Below, in pieces: positions 14,565-22,807 of a DNA stretch of 64,000 bases. Every line of letters starts with the position of its first letter. Position 1 is the first letter of the stretch. The notes under the pieces were generated by a model. The model saw only the letters and a program-made list of their open reading frames with translations. It did no database searches and was not told the DNA's origin. A program made the position numbers and the translations under genes. The stretch comes from Pseudactinotalea sp. HY158 (GTDB taxonomy: Bacteria; Actinomycetota; Actinomycetes; Actinomycetales; Beutenbergiaceae). The DNA lies in contig NZ_CP045920.1 of the NCBI RefSeq assembly GCF_009660225.1, forward strand, positions 2,740,079 through 2,804,078, given 5' to 3'.

Positions 14565-15136
14565 CGGGATCCTCCCTCGTCGTGATAGATCGTGCGCAGC
14601 CGTCGAATGCCGTCCGCGGCGGCGCGGCGAACCGATTCGGGCGTGCCGCCGATGAACTGCGCGGTCTCGGTGTGGGCGAGCCCGCCGAGGTAGTGGTAGC
14701 CGAGCGCGAGACGCTGCCGCTCGGGCAGGGCCGCGACCCGGCCCCAGAGGGTGGCCGAGTCGATCGCCGCATCGCCTCCCGGGTCCCCGCCGCTCGATCC
14801 ACCCGACCCCGATCCACCGGCCCCCGATCCACCGGGCCCGCTCGATCCACCGGGCCCCGCGCGTGCGGGCGGTTCCGGGAGCGTCTCGGTGGGGACGGCC
14901 CGCCGGTCGCGGGCGCGGATGACGTCGATCGCCTTGCGTCGGGCGATGCGCACGAGCCACGCCTCGACGTTGGCGCCCTCCTCCAGGTCCGGCCAGGCAC
15001 GCAGCGCCGCGAGGAACGTCTCGGACCACGCGTCCTCGGCGTCGGCCCCCGGCCCGAGCACGGCCCGGCACACCCGCAGCACGGTGACCCCGTGGCCGGT
15101 GACGGCGCACTCGAACGGTTGCTGCGTCGTCCTCAC
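14561..15136 (-). CDS. ECF-type RNA polymerase sigma factor in an alkyltransferase operon
   Basis: Encodes 191 residues from GTG 15136, two bases after the upstream ogt stop. Region 2 is AEDAWSETFLAALRAWPDLE followed by EAWLVRIARRKAIDVIRARD. Region 4 is LPERQRLALGYHYLGGLAHTETAQFIGG then the recognition helix SVRRAAADGIRRLR. Between them is a Gly/Ser-rich linker of about 25 residues (repeated GGSGPGGSG-type units) that is much longer and more repetitive than usual. No anti-sigma gene is seen; the neighbours on both sides are alkyltransferases, so the sigma factor probably drives an alkylation response, perhaps controlled through the Ogt proteins. That control mechanism is inference. Confidence 0.88.
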   Translation of the reverse strand: MRTTQQPFECAVTGHGVTVLRVCRAVLGPGADAEDAWSETFLAALRAWPDLEEGANVEAWLVRIARRKAIDVIRARDRRAVPTETLPEPPARAGPGGSSGPGGSGAGGSGSGGSSGGDPGGDAAIDSATLWGRVAALPERQRLALGYHYLGGLAHTETAQFIGGTPESVRRAAADGIRRLRTIYHDEGGSR

Positions 15137-15138
15137 CC

Positions 15139-15663
15139 CTAGAACAGTCGGGAGGCGGCCGCGGCGGCCGGCTCCTCGAGCTCGAGCAGGCGCCGCTTGC
15201 GTTCGAGGCCGCCGGCGTAGCCGGTGAGCGAGCCGTCGGCGCCGACCACGCGATGACACGGGATGAGGATGCTCACCGGGTTCTTGCCCACGCACCCGCC
15301 CACGCGCTGGGCGAGGTGGCGGTTGCCGAGGCGCCGGGCGAGGTCGCCGTAGGTGGTCGTGTGCCCGTACGGGATCTCGGCGAGCAGGCCCCAGACGCGC
15401 TCGGAGAAGGCATCGCCGCGGGTCGACACCGGAACATCGACGCGGCTCCGCTCGCCGGCGAGGTAGGAGCGCAGCCGGCTCGCGGCGAGCCGGAGCACGG
15501 GCAGGGCGCGCTCGGTCACGAGCTCGCCGAACGCCGGTTCGGCGGGCAGGTGCGGGTGCCCGGGGAAGTACAGGCCCGTGATCGCCTCGCCGTCCGTGAC
15601 GAGGGTCAACTCCCCCAGGTCGGTCTCGATCCGGGCATGGTTCGTCATGGTCGTGGTGGTCAC
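15139..15663 (-). CDS. ogt: Methylated-DNA--protein-cysteine S-methyltransferase (first copy)
   Basis: Encodes 174 residues, normal Ogt length, beginning at GTG 15663 or at an in-frame ATG 15 bases later. The C-terminal domain has IPYGHTTTYGDLARRLGNRH, the DNA-binding helix-turn-helix with RVGGCVGKNP, and the acceptor motif ILIPCHRVVGADGSLTGYAGG. It repairs O6-methylguanine in DNA by transferring the alkyl group to its own Cys. It is the first gene of a three-gene operon with an ECF sigma factor and a second alkyltransferase, spaced by 2 bases and then an ATGA overlap. Confidence 0.94.
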   Translation of the reverse strand: MTTTTMTNHARIETDLGELTLVTDGEAITGLYFPGHPHLPAEPAFGELVTERALPVLRLAASRLRSYLAGERSRVDVPVSTRGDAFSERVWGLLAEIPYGHTTTYGDLARRLGNRHLAQRVGGCVGKNPVSILIPCHRVVGADGSLTGYAGGLERKRRLLELEEPAAAAASRLF

Positions 15664-15830
15664 CGCGCCTCACCGCCTCTCACCGGGTAGACGCCCCGGA
15701 GCGCGCGAACGTGAGGCGGCGGGATGCGCCGATCGCGGATCCGCGCCGGGGAACCTCGCCCGGCCCCCTGGCCCTTCTGCGTGAACCGGCGGAGAATGAG
15801 ACACGGTTCCCTTTCTCGGAGGTGTCGATC

Positions 15831-16508
15831 ATGACGACTACACCAATGATGATGCCCATGCTGGCGCGTGGGAAGCACCGCAAACCCCGACGCGGGGCGT
15901 GCTTCATGGAATTGGCCTCGTATCTGGCGGGCCAGCCGTGGAGCGACCATCCCGCCTGCACGGACCCGGCGCTGGCGCAGCTGGCGCGACTGGTCAACGA
16001 TCTCACCACGGATGCGGGGCGCCCGCAGCTCGCGCCGATGATCCCGTCGGTGATCGGCATCGTCGATCTCGGCGACGAGTACATCGAGGAGGTCGCGGTC
16101 ATCGCCGCCCTCCGGGCGCTGCCGATCGCGGCGCTCGAGCATCAGCACGGCCTCGGCGTGGGCCTGCTGCGGATCCTCGGTGACTCCGGCCCGTACCCCG
16201 TGGCCGTGCGGGAGCCGTGGCGCAGTCGTGCCGAGGCGGAGCTGGCCGACCACACCGCCCTGCGCTCCTGGTCGGTCGCGTTCATGCGCCGGATGAAGAT
16301 CGCGCTGCCGCCGCTGTCGGTGGCCATCCCGCTCACGGTGATCGCCGCCCGGGCGCTCTCCGAGGCGTGCGTGGGCGATCCCGACGCGGAGCTGCGCGCC
16401 GTGCTCGGCGAGGCGATCGACTGGGCGCGCGCATGCGCCGGGTCCGACGCGCCCGAGGCGTCTCCGCTCGAGCCGCACCAGTGGGCGGGCATGGTCCGCT
16501 CCGCCTGA
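15831..16508 (+). CDS. Conserved actinobacterial protein of unknown function
   Basis: Encodes 225 residues from an ATG preceded by CGGAGG. No signal peptide or membrane segment is visible. The N terminus has GKHRKPRRGACFMELASYLAG then WSDHPACTDPALAQLARLVND, a block I recognise from uncharacterised actinobacterial proteins, followed by a mostly helical region with VIGIVDLGDEY. The remainder is Ala/Leu-rich helix. The conserved Cys-Phe-Met-Glu and the second Cys could be functional, but no reaction is known. It is divergent from the ogt operon, with 167 bases between, and is followed by an M50 peptidase gene 34 bases later. Confidence 0.65.
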   Translation: MTTTPMMMPMLARGKHRKPRRGACFMELASYLAGQPWSDHPACTDPALAQLARLVNDLTTDAGRPQLAPMIPSVIGIVDLGDEYIEEVAVIAALRALPIAALEHQHGLGVGLLRILGDSGPYPVAVREPWRSRAEAELADHTALRSWSVAFMRRMKIALPPLSVAIPLTVIAARALSEACVGDPDAELRAVLGEAIDWARACAGSDAPEASPLEPHQWAGMVRSA

Positions 16509-16542
16509 TCCGGCCACCGCGCGGTTCACGTAGGCTGCGCCG

Positions 16543-17259
16543 GTGGAGATTCTGAGCGAGGTCTGGGTCCGGGTGCTGCCGGTCGACGCCCCCGAGGTCG
16601 AGGCCCGCTCGCTGCTGCTCGCCGCCGCGGTGGCGCTGGCGATCGTCGTGATCGGGCCGCTGTGGCGGCTCGCGCGGCTCGGGGTGACGCTCGTGCACGA
16701 ACTCGGGCACGCCCTCGTCGGGCTCGCGTGCGGGCGCTCGTTCACGGGCCTCGTGCTGCGCGCCGACGCCTCCGGCCATGCCGTCACCCGCGGCCCCGAG
16801 CGCGGTGCCGGGCGGGCGCTGACGACCTGGGCGGGCTATCCGGCGCCGGCGATCGCCGGGGCCGCGGCGATCGCGGCGGCCACGTGGGGATGGGCCGCCC
16901 CGGTGCTCACGCTCGCGCTCGTCGCGGCGGCCGCCGCGCTCGTGCGCGCACGATCCTGGCTCACCGGGTCGGTCACGCTCGCCGTGACGGCCGGGCTCGG
17001 CCTGCTGTGGTGGCGTGGGGACGACGCCTGGCAGGCCTGGGTGCTCATCGTCGCCGGGGGCGTGGGGATCGTGGGCGCGTGGCGGCACCTCGGTGCCGTG
17101 GCCGGCTCCCGGTCACCCACGAGCGATCCGGCCGTGCTCGCGTGGCTGACGAGGGTGCCCGCGGCGGTCTGGAACGTGAGCTTCGCGCTCGCCTGCGGGG
17201 CGGCGACCTGGTTCGCCGGGAGCAGGCTGTGGGCCCTGTGGCCGGGGTCGTTGCTATGA
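16543..17259 (+). CDS. M50-family intramembrane metallopeptidase-like protein
   Basis: Encodes 238 residues from a GTG. LVHELGHALVGLACGRSFTGL near residues 50-70 contains the HExxH zinc site (His52, Glu53, His56) inside a membrane segment, as in M50B-like proteins. Some six more hydrophobic segments follow. AGYPAPAIAGAAAI resembles the YxGPPxxN region that precedes the third ligand in the family, but a clear third zinc ligand (NPDG/LDG motif) is not seen. It may therefore be a peptidase, or a non-proteolytic relative. It ends within the convergent beta-lactamase-fold gene (six-base overlap). Confidence 0.75.
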   Translation: MEILSEVWVRVLPVDAPEVEARSLLLAAAVALAIVVIGPLWRLARLGVTLVHELGHALVGLACGRSFTGLVLRADASGHAVTRGPERGAGRALTTWAGYPAPAIAGAAAIAAATWGWAAPVLTLALVAAAAALVRARSWLTGSVTLAVTAGLGLLWWRGDDAWQAWVLIVAGGVGIVGAWRHLGAVAGSRSPTSDPAVLAWLTRVPAAVWNVSFALACGAATWFAGSRLWALWPGSLL

Positions 17260-18156
17260 GGCCGACGCATCCGGTGCGTCGTCCCGGCTCATGCGCAGCG
17301 GGCCCGCCGCGGCGCGGGCGATCGCTCCGATCGCCGCATCGACGCGCGGCAGGTGCCGCTCGGCCCGGGCCGAGCGGGTGAGCACGGCCACGGCGATCGG
17401 GAACTCGCCCGGGAAGGTGACGACGGCGGCCTCGTGCCGCAACCGTGCCAGCGTTCCGGTCTTCCCCTGCACGAGCACGTCGTCGTGCGGGAACGCCGAG
17501 GCGATCCGGTGCCGCCAGGCCTGATGGGCCATCGCGCCGCGGACCGCCTCGTGCGCCCGGCCGGTCCGGCCCCACAGCAGCGCGAGCACCCGGCACAGCT
17601 CGCGGGCGGTGGAGGAGCTGGCCAGCGCCGGTTCGAACTGGCTCGTGAGGCGTTCCTCGTCGACCGTGGCCAGGGCCCGCTCGGCCGCCGCCGGATCGGG
17701 TGCCCCGGTCTCGGCCTGGACGATCCGCAGGGTCTCGGCCGACCCGTGTCGAATGTGGGTCTGTTCGAGCCCGTCGGCGGCGAGGGCCGCATTGGCCGCC
17801 CGGAGGCCGACGATCCGGAGGATCTCGTCCGCGCAGGTGTTGTCCGAGACCGCGAGCATGAGCCGGACCGCGTCCCGCTGACTGAGCGCGACGTCGTCCC
17901 ACAGCATGGCGACCCCCGTCGGGCCGGCGGCGCGCTGCTCCGCCCGCAGGACCAGCCGCGAGTGGGGGTCGAGCGCGCCGGCCTCCACGAGATCCGCCCA
18001 GACGAGCGCGAGGGGGAGCTTGTACAGCGAGGCGACGGCGACGGGGACGTCCGCGCCGGCGGAGGTCGATGCGGGGGGCCCGCCGAGCCGGGTCGCGTGC
18101 ACCCAGGCCGTGATGCCGGCCTCGCTCGCCAGCCGGGTGAGCCTGCCCTCACTCAT
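17254..18156 (-). CDS. Class A beta-lactamase-fold serine hydrolase
   Basis: Encodes 300 residues. The three serine-penicilloyl motifs are present: SLYK with nucleophile Ser43, SDN at 104-106, and KTG in VQGKTGTLARLRHEA near residue 230. There is no signal peptide, which is odd for a beta-lactamase. The omega-loop ExxLN element that supplies the deacylating Glu is not evident either. It may thus be a penicillin-sensing or peptidoglycan-related relative, not a hydrolysing lactamase. The start overlaps the LysR stop by ATGA. This LysR-lactamase pair is divergent from a MecA-like PBP gene. The 3' end overlaps the M50 gene by six bases. Confidence 0.82.
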   Translation of the reverse strand: MSEGRLTRLASEAGITAWVHATRLGGPPASTSAGADVPVAVASLYKLPLALVWADLVEAGALDPHSRLVLRAEQRAAGPTGVAMLWDDVALSQRDAVRLMLAVSDNTCADEILRIVGLRAANAALAADGLEQTHIRHGSAETLRIVQAETGAPDPAAAERALATVDEERLTSQFEPALASSSTARELCRVLALLWGRTGRAHEAVRGAMAHQAWRHRIASAFPHDDVLVQGKTGTLARLRHEAAVVTFPGEFPIAVAVLTRSARAERHLPRVDAAIGAIARAAAGPLRMSRDDAPDASAS

Positions 18157-18968
18157 GTCAGCGCGGTCTCGAGCAACTCGGCGGCTCGCAGGTGCGGCAG
18201 GTCGCGGCGGCGATCGGAGGCGACCGGCAGGATCACCCGCAGCCGCAGCGGGAAGTTCGCACCCGTCGCGTCCGGCGCGCCGCCCAGCCCGAGCACGCGG
18301 CCGGCGGCGACGAGCGCGCGGCGGGCCATGAGGTCGGCCTCCTCGATCACCTCACCCGAATGGCGGTGGCGCCGCAGGGCGTCGACGAGCTGGTCGTGGG
18401 CGGCCGGCTGCCAGCGGCGCGGCGGCACCACGACGGGCAGATCGGTGCCGGGCGGGGCCACCCGCCCGCCGGCCGAGCAGATCGTCCGCGGGATCGTCAG
18501 CACGCCGCGGGCGTCGGTGCCGTCGACGATCCCCGGGTGGCGCACCACGGCCAGGTCGAGGCCGCCGTCCCGCACCGCATCGACGAGCCTCACGCTGCCG
18601 GCGATCAGCGGCGAGACCGCCACCCCGAGGCCGCCGAGCGCCTCGACCGCCCGGCACGCCCGGTCCTCCACATCGGCGGCGATGCCGACGCGCAGATCCG
18701 GTTCGCTCGACCATTCCGTGGCCTCCTCGAGGAAGCCCTCCGCGGCCTCGAGCACGTCGCGCATGCGCGGCAGGAGCGCATCGCCGGCGGGCGTCGGACG
18801 CACCGCGCGGGCATCGCGCTCGAAGAGCCGGACACCCAGGCGGCGCTCCAGTCGCTGCAGGCCTTGCGACAGCGGCGGCTGACTCATGTCGAGGCGCGCC
18901 GCCGCACGGCCGAAGTGGCGTTCCTCCGCGATCGTGATCGCGAACCGCAGGTGGCGCAGCAGATCCAT
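18153..18968 (-). CDS. LysR-family transcriptional regulator
   Basis: Encodes 271 residues from MDLLRHLRFAITIAEERHFG. The N-terminal winged helix is typical: RAAARLDMSQPPLSQGLQRLERRLGVRLFERD. The effector domain (residues 88-271) is shorter than average. It is co-transcribed with the beta-lactamase-fold gene through an ATGA overlap, and divergent from the PBP gene. A nested dyad between the two (18982-19008) is the probable binding site. The arrangement recalls ampR-ampC and other LysR-controlled lactamase systems; the ligand is unknown. Confidence 0.92.
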   Translation of the reverse strand: MDLLRHLRFAITIAEERHFGRAAARLDMSQPPLSQGLQRLERRLGVRLFERDARAVRPTPAGDALLPRMRDVLEAAEGFLEEATEWSSEPDLRVGIAADVEDRACRAVEALGGLGVAVSPLIAGSVRLVDAVRDGGLDLAVVRHPGIVDGTDARGVLTIPRTICSAGGRVAPPGTDLPVVVPPRRWQPAAHDQLVDALRRHRHSGEVIEEADLMARRALVAAGRVLGLGGAPDATGANFPLRLRVILPVASDRRRDLPHLRAAELLETALT

Positions 18969-18976
18969 CCTCGGAT

Positions 18977-19013
18977 GATACTCAAATGCTATGAATACAT
19001 TCATTTGATACTC
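18977..19013. promoter_or_regulatory. LysR-type operator in the LysR/PBP intergenic region
   Basis: The AT-rich centre of an otherwise GC-rich region has a nested dyad: TCAAATG (18982-18988) pairs with CATTTGA (19002-19008), and inside it ATGAAT-AC-ATTCAT (18991-19004). GATACTC occurs on both flanks (18977-18983 and 19007-19013). This matches the layout of a LysR box serving divergent promoters. Confidence 0.65.
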
Positions 19014-19049
19014 TTTGACACTTCTTCGGCGCCTCCGGATACTTGGGCG

Positions 19050-20975
19050 ATGCCCCGTCGCCGCTCCCTGCCCCCGCTGCTCGCCTGCGTCCTCGTCTCG
19101 CTCTCGGCGTGCTCGATCGAATCGACTCGCGCCGACGAGACGGCCGCGGCACTGACCGCCGCCCTCTCCGAGCACAGCCTCGAGGGTGTGCCGCTCGCCG
19201 ACCCCGCCGCCGCGGCCGCCTTCACCGATCAGGTCGAGCCGCTCGCCGGCTACGACGTGCGGGTCGACGCGGGCACGATCCGCTACGAGGACGACGAGGC
19301 CACGGTGCCGCTCCACTGGACCTGGTCGATCGAGGATCGTGACTGGGAGTACGAGACGTCCGCCCGGCTCGCGCTCACCGACGGGCAGTGGCGCGTGCGG
19401 TGGGAGCCGAGTGCGCTGCTGGCCGAGCTCGGTGAGGGCGACCGGTTCGACGTCGTGCGCACGTTTCCCGATCGGGCCGAGATCCTCGGGGCGCGCAACA
19501 CCGTGCTCGTGACCGACCGGGCCGTCGGACGCTACGGGCTCGACAAGACCCTGATCGAGCCGGGCGAGGTCGCGGCCGCGGCCGAGCGGATCGCGGCGGC
19601 GACCGGCGTCGACGCCGAGCGGTTCGTGGCCGCGGCCGAGGCCGCCGGCCCGAAGGCCTTCGTCGAGGCGATCGTCGTGCGCCCCGAGGACGCCGAGGGC
19701 CTCATCGACGCCGACTTCCCCGACATCCCGGGCGCGCGCAAGGTCGACGACTCGCTGCCCCTGGCCCCGACCCGCGACTTCGCCCGCGAGCTGCTGGGCA
19801 CCGTGGGGCCGGCGACCGCGGAGATCATCGACTCATCCGGCGGCGCCGTCCGGGCCGGAGACCTCGTCGGCCGCTCGGGCCTGCAGGCGCGCTACGACGA
19901 GGAGCTCCGCGGCCGGCCCGACGTCGAGATCGTCGTGCTGCGCGCCGGCGGCTGCGAGGACGGGGCGGAGTGCGACGACGTCGAACGCACGTCCGTGGCC
20001 CACTGGGACACGAAGCCGGCCCCGCCGCTGCGCCTCACCCTGGACCCGACCCTGCAGACGACCGCGGAGACTCTCCTCAGGGACGCCGCGGACGCCACCG
20101 GCGACGCGGACGAGGAGCCCGCGAGTTCGATCGTGGCGATCCGCCCCTCGACCGGTGCGGTGCTCGCCGCGGCGAGCGGCCCGGGAAGCGCGGGCCTGAA
20201 CACCGCCACCGAGGGCCGGTACCCGCCGGGGTCGACGTTCAAGGTGGTGAGTGCGCTGGCGCTGCTGCGGGCCGGCGTCGCCGCGGACGACGTGCTGCCG
20301 TGCCCGGCGACGATCGACGTGGACGGCCGGAGCTTCAAGAACTACGACGGCTACCCCGACTCGGCGCTCGGCGAGATCTCGTTCCGGAACGGATTCGCCC
20401 ATTCCTGCAACACCAACCTGATCGGCGCGCGCGATCGCCTCGAACCCGACGACCTGACCAGTGCCGCCCGAGCGCTCGGCCTCGGCGGCGACTCCGAGGG
20501 CCTCGGCTTCCCGGCCTTCCTCGGGGAGGTGCCGGCCACCGACGGGCAGACCGACGCGGCCGCAGCGATCATCGGGCAGGGGCGGGTGCTCGCGAGCCCG
20601 CTCGCGATGGCGACCGTGGCCGCCTCGGTCCAGGCGGGCACCGCCGTCGTGCCACACCTGATCGAGGACGTCACCGTCGCCGCCGACGTGGGTGAGCCCC
20701 TGACCGCCGAGGAGGCCACCGTGCTGCGGGAGCTCATGCGCGGCGTCGTGACCGACGGCACCGCGTCCTTCCTGGCCGGCGTTCCGGGCGAGGAGGTCCG
20801 CGCCAAGACCGGCACCGCCGAACACGGGGCCGCCGACGAGTCCACGGACCCGCACGCCTGGATGATCGCCGCCCAGGGCGACCTCGCGGTCGCGGTGTTC
20901 GTCGACGCCGGCATCGCCGGGGCGCAGACCGCCGGCCCGATCCTCCAGGCGTTCCTCGAGGCCGCCGGCGAATGA
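19050..20975 (+). CDS. MecA/PBP2a-like penicillin-binding lipoprotein
   Basis: Encodes 641 residues from ATG 19050. The N terminus is a lipoprotein signal (LACVLVSLSACSIES, lipidated Cys about 24). An NTF2-like MecA N-terminal domain covers residues 30-130, a dimerisation domain 140-300, and the transpeptidase about 330-641. Active-site motifs are STFK (Ser395), SCN (Ser452) and KTG (Lys586). Class B PBPs cross-link peptidoglycan outside the membrane; the MecA-type domain order is typical of low-affinity PBPs, though such domains also occur in intrinsic actinobacterial PbpA. The divergent LysR and beta-lactamase-fold genes support a beta-lactam or wall-stress role (inference). Confidence 0.92.
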   Translation: MPRRRSLPPLLACVLVSLSACSIESTRADETAAALTAALSEHSLEGVPLADPAAAAAFTDQVEPLAGYDVRVDAGTIRYEDDEATVPLHWTWSIEDRDWEYETSARLALTDGQWRVRWEPSALLAELGEGDRFDVVRTFPDRAEILGARNTVLVTDRAVGRYGLDKTLIEPGEVAAAAERIAAATGVDAERFVAAAEAAGPKAFVEAIVVRPEDAEGLIDADFPDIPGARKVDDSLPLAPTRDFARELLGTVGPATAEIIDSSGGAVRAGDLVGRSGLQARYDEELRGRPDVEIVVLRAGGCEDGAECDDVERTSVAHWDTKPAPPLRLTLDPTLQTTAETLLRDAADATGDADEEPASSIVAIRPSTGAVLAAASGPGSAGLNTATEGRYPPGSTFKVVSALALLRAGVAADDVLPCPATIDVDGRSFKNYDGYPDSALGEISFRNGFAHSCNTNLIGARDRLEPDDLTSAARALGLGGDSEGLGFPAFLGEVPATDGQTDAAAAIIGQGRVLASPLAMATVAASVQAGTAVVPHLIEDVTVAADVGEPLTAEEATVLRELMRGVVTDGTASFLAGVPGEEVRAKTGTAEHGAADESTDPHAWMIAAQGDLAVAVFVDAGIAGAQTAGPILQAFLEAAGE

Positions 20976-21015
20976 GCCGGAGGCGAGGCGGCGGTCCAGG
21001 TCCTAGATTGGAACG

Positions 21016-22248
21016 GTGGGTGACGATCACGACGAGGGCGAGCGGGCGCCGTCCCTGAGCATGAACCGCGGCGGGGTCGCGCTCATGTCGACCTCGCACC
21101 TGGTCAACGACTTCTATCAGGGCGTCGTGCCGGCGCTGCTGCCGTTCCTCGCGGCGGAGCGTCACTACAGCTACGCGGCGATCGCGGGGCTCACCCTCGC
21201 CGCGACGCTCATCTCCTCGGTCGCGCAGCCGGTCTTCGGGGTGCTCGGGGACCGCCGGCCGCGGCGGTGGCTCATCGGGGCCGGGATGCTCACCGCGGGC
21301 GTCGGCCTGGCGCTCGTGGGCCTGGCCCACTCGTATCCGCTCACGTGGATCCTCATCGCGATCTCCGGCTTCGGGATCGCGGCGTTCCATCCCGAGGCCG
21401 CGCGGGCGGCACGGCTGGCGGGCGGCCCCAGCAACCGGGCGATGAGCATCTTCGCGCTCGGGGGCAACGGCGGGTACGCGCTCGGCTCCCTCGTGGCCAC
21501 GCCCGTGTTCCTGCTGCTCGGCGTGCGCGGGACCCCGCTGTTGCTCATCCCGGCGGCGGTCATGGCGACGATCCTGGCGCTGCGGCTGCGACGCGTGCTC
21601 GACGGCCGGTCCGGCCGGCGCCGTGCCGCCGCGATGCCGACGGGCCGCGACGACTGGCCCGAGTTCGTCAAGCTCATCGTGGTGGTGGTGATCCGCTCGA
21701 TCCTCTTCCTGGGGATCACCTCGTTCATCGGGCTCTATTTCATCCGCGAGCTGCACACGAGCGAGTCGGTCGGCGGGGCGGCGCTCACGGTCTTCCTCGT
21801 GACCGGCGCCGCGGGCACCCTGCTCGGCGGTTGGGTCGCGGACCGGTCGAATCGGCTCATGAGCATCCAGGCGGGGTTCGTGCTCACCGTGCCCGCGCTG
21901 GCCGGGCTCGTGTTCACCCGATCCTGGCCGGCGACGCTCGCCTTCGTGGCGCTCACCGGGATCGCGCTGTACCTGCCGTTCGCCGTGTTCATCATGCTCG
22001 GCCAGGACTACCTTCCGAACCGGATCGGCACCGCGAGCGGGGTCACGGTCGGGCTGGGCGTGAGCGTCGGCGGGCTGTTCAGCCCGCTGCTCGGCACCTT
22101 CGCCGATCACACGAGCCTGCGGGTCATGTTCACCGCCCTCATCGTGCTGCCCGTGCTCGGGCTGGCCCTCACCTGGTTCATGCGCGACCCGAGCGGGCCC
22201 GGGACTCGCGCGCGCCCCCGATCCGGCCGGCCGGTTCCGCGAGCCTGA
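21016..22248 (+). CDS. MFS efflux transporter, fosmidomycin-resistance (Fsr) type
   Basis: Encodes 410 residues from a GTG, with about 12 membrane segments. HLVNDFYQGVVPALLPFLAAE at the first segment, QPVFGVLGDRRPRRWLIGAG at the loop 2-3 signature, and GIAAFHPEAARAARLAG are typical of the Fsr subgroup of the major facilitator superfamily. Such pumps export drugs in exchange for protons; the natural substrate is unknown. It stands 40 bases after the PBP gene and may be transcribed from the same promoter. It ends just before the remains of a ClpP gene. Confidence 0.87.
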   Translation: MGDDHDEGERAPSLSMNRGGVALMSTSHLVNDFYQGVVPALLPFLAAERHYSYAAIAGLTLAATLISSVAQPVFGVLGDRRPRRWLIGAGMLTAGVGLALVGLAHSYPLTWILIAISGFGIAAFHPEAARAARLAGGPSNRAMSIFALGGNGGYALGSLVATPVFLLLGVRGTPLLLIPAAVMATILALRLRRVLDGRSGRRRAAAMPTGRDDWPEFVKLIVVVVIRSILFLGITSFIGLYFIRELHTSESVGGAALTVFLVTGAAGTLLGGWVADRSNRLMSIQAGFVLTVPALAGLVFTRSWPATLAFVALTGIALYLPFAVFIMLGQDYLPNRIGTASGVTVGLGVSVGGLFSPLLGTFADHTSLRVMFTALIVLPVLGLALTWFMRDPSGPGTRARPRSGRPVPRA

Positions 22249-22309
22249 GCCGCGCCGCTCACGGCGGAGCCGCCCGCAGCAGAACCGGTGGCGCCCGGGC
22301 CGGCCGGCG

Positions 22310-22807
22310 CAGCAGGCTGACCGGCCCACCGACGACATCGCCCTGTGGATCCACTCCCCCGGCGGGTCGGTGCCGGCGATGTTGGCCATCCGGGATGTCA
22401 TGCGGCTCGTCCCCAACGACGTCTCGACCCTCGCGCTGGGCATCGCCTACAGCGCGGGCAAGTTCCTCCTGTCCGCGGGCACGCCGGGCAAGCGCCGGGC
22501 GCTGCCGCACGCTCGGGTCCTCATGCACCAGGGCTCGGCGGGCATCGGCGGCACGGCGGTCGACATCGAGCTGCAGGCCGACGACCTCCGCCACACCCGG
22601 GACACGGTGCTCGGGATCATCGCCCACGACACGGGCCGGCCGATCGAGCGGGTGTTCGAGGACTCGCTGCACGATCACTGGTACACGGCCCGGCAGGCCC
22701 TCGAGTACGGCTTCATCGACGCAATCGTCCAGGACTTCGACGAAGTCGGCCCCGCACGGCGAGACTCCGCCGGATTCGGCCCCACGCGAGGCGGGAGCGG
22801 GCGATGA
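22310..22807 (+). pseudogene. ClpP-like protease subunit lacking its N terminus
   Basis: The frame reads QQADRPTDDIALWIHSPGGS and continues through LGIAYSAGKFLLSAGTPGKR with the catalytic Ser, VLMHQGSAGIGG with the His, and EDSLHDHWYTARQALEYGFID with the Asp. All of the triad is there, but the first 45 or so residues of ClpP, including the axial loop and first helix, are not, and no start codon exists in this frame between the MFS stop and GTG 22370. That GTG would begin inside the oxyanion-loop region and is unlikely to give a folding protein. The lost part was probably deleted together with the original intergenic region. Its stop overlaps the next ClpP start by ATGA. Confidence 0.75.

Noticed and set aside
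13848-15110. A single 420-codon protein covering part of the sigma factor region and the second Ogt
   Set aside because: The upstream part of that frame is a shadow of the sigma gene; GGAGG and the ATGA junction set the Ogt start at 14564.
18153-18156. Classical ampC-type secreted class C lactamase next to LysR
   Set aside because: The motifs are SLYK/SDN/KTG of the class A fold and there is no signal peptide.
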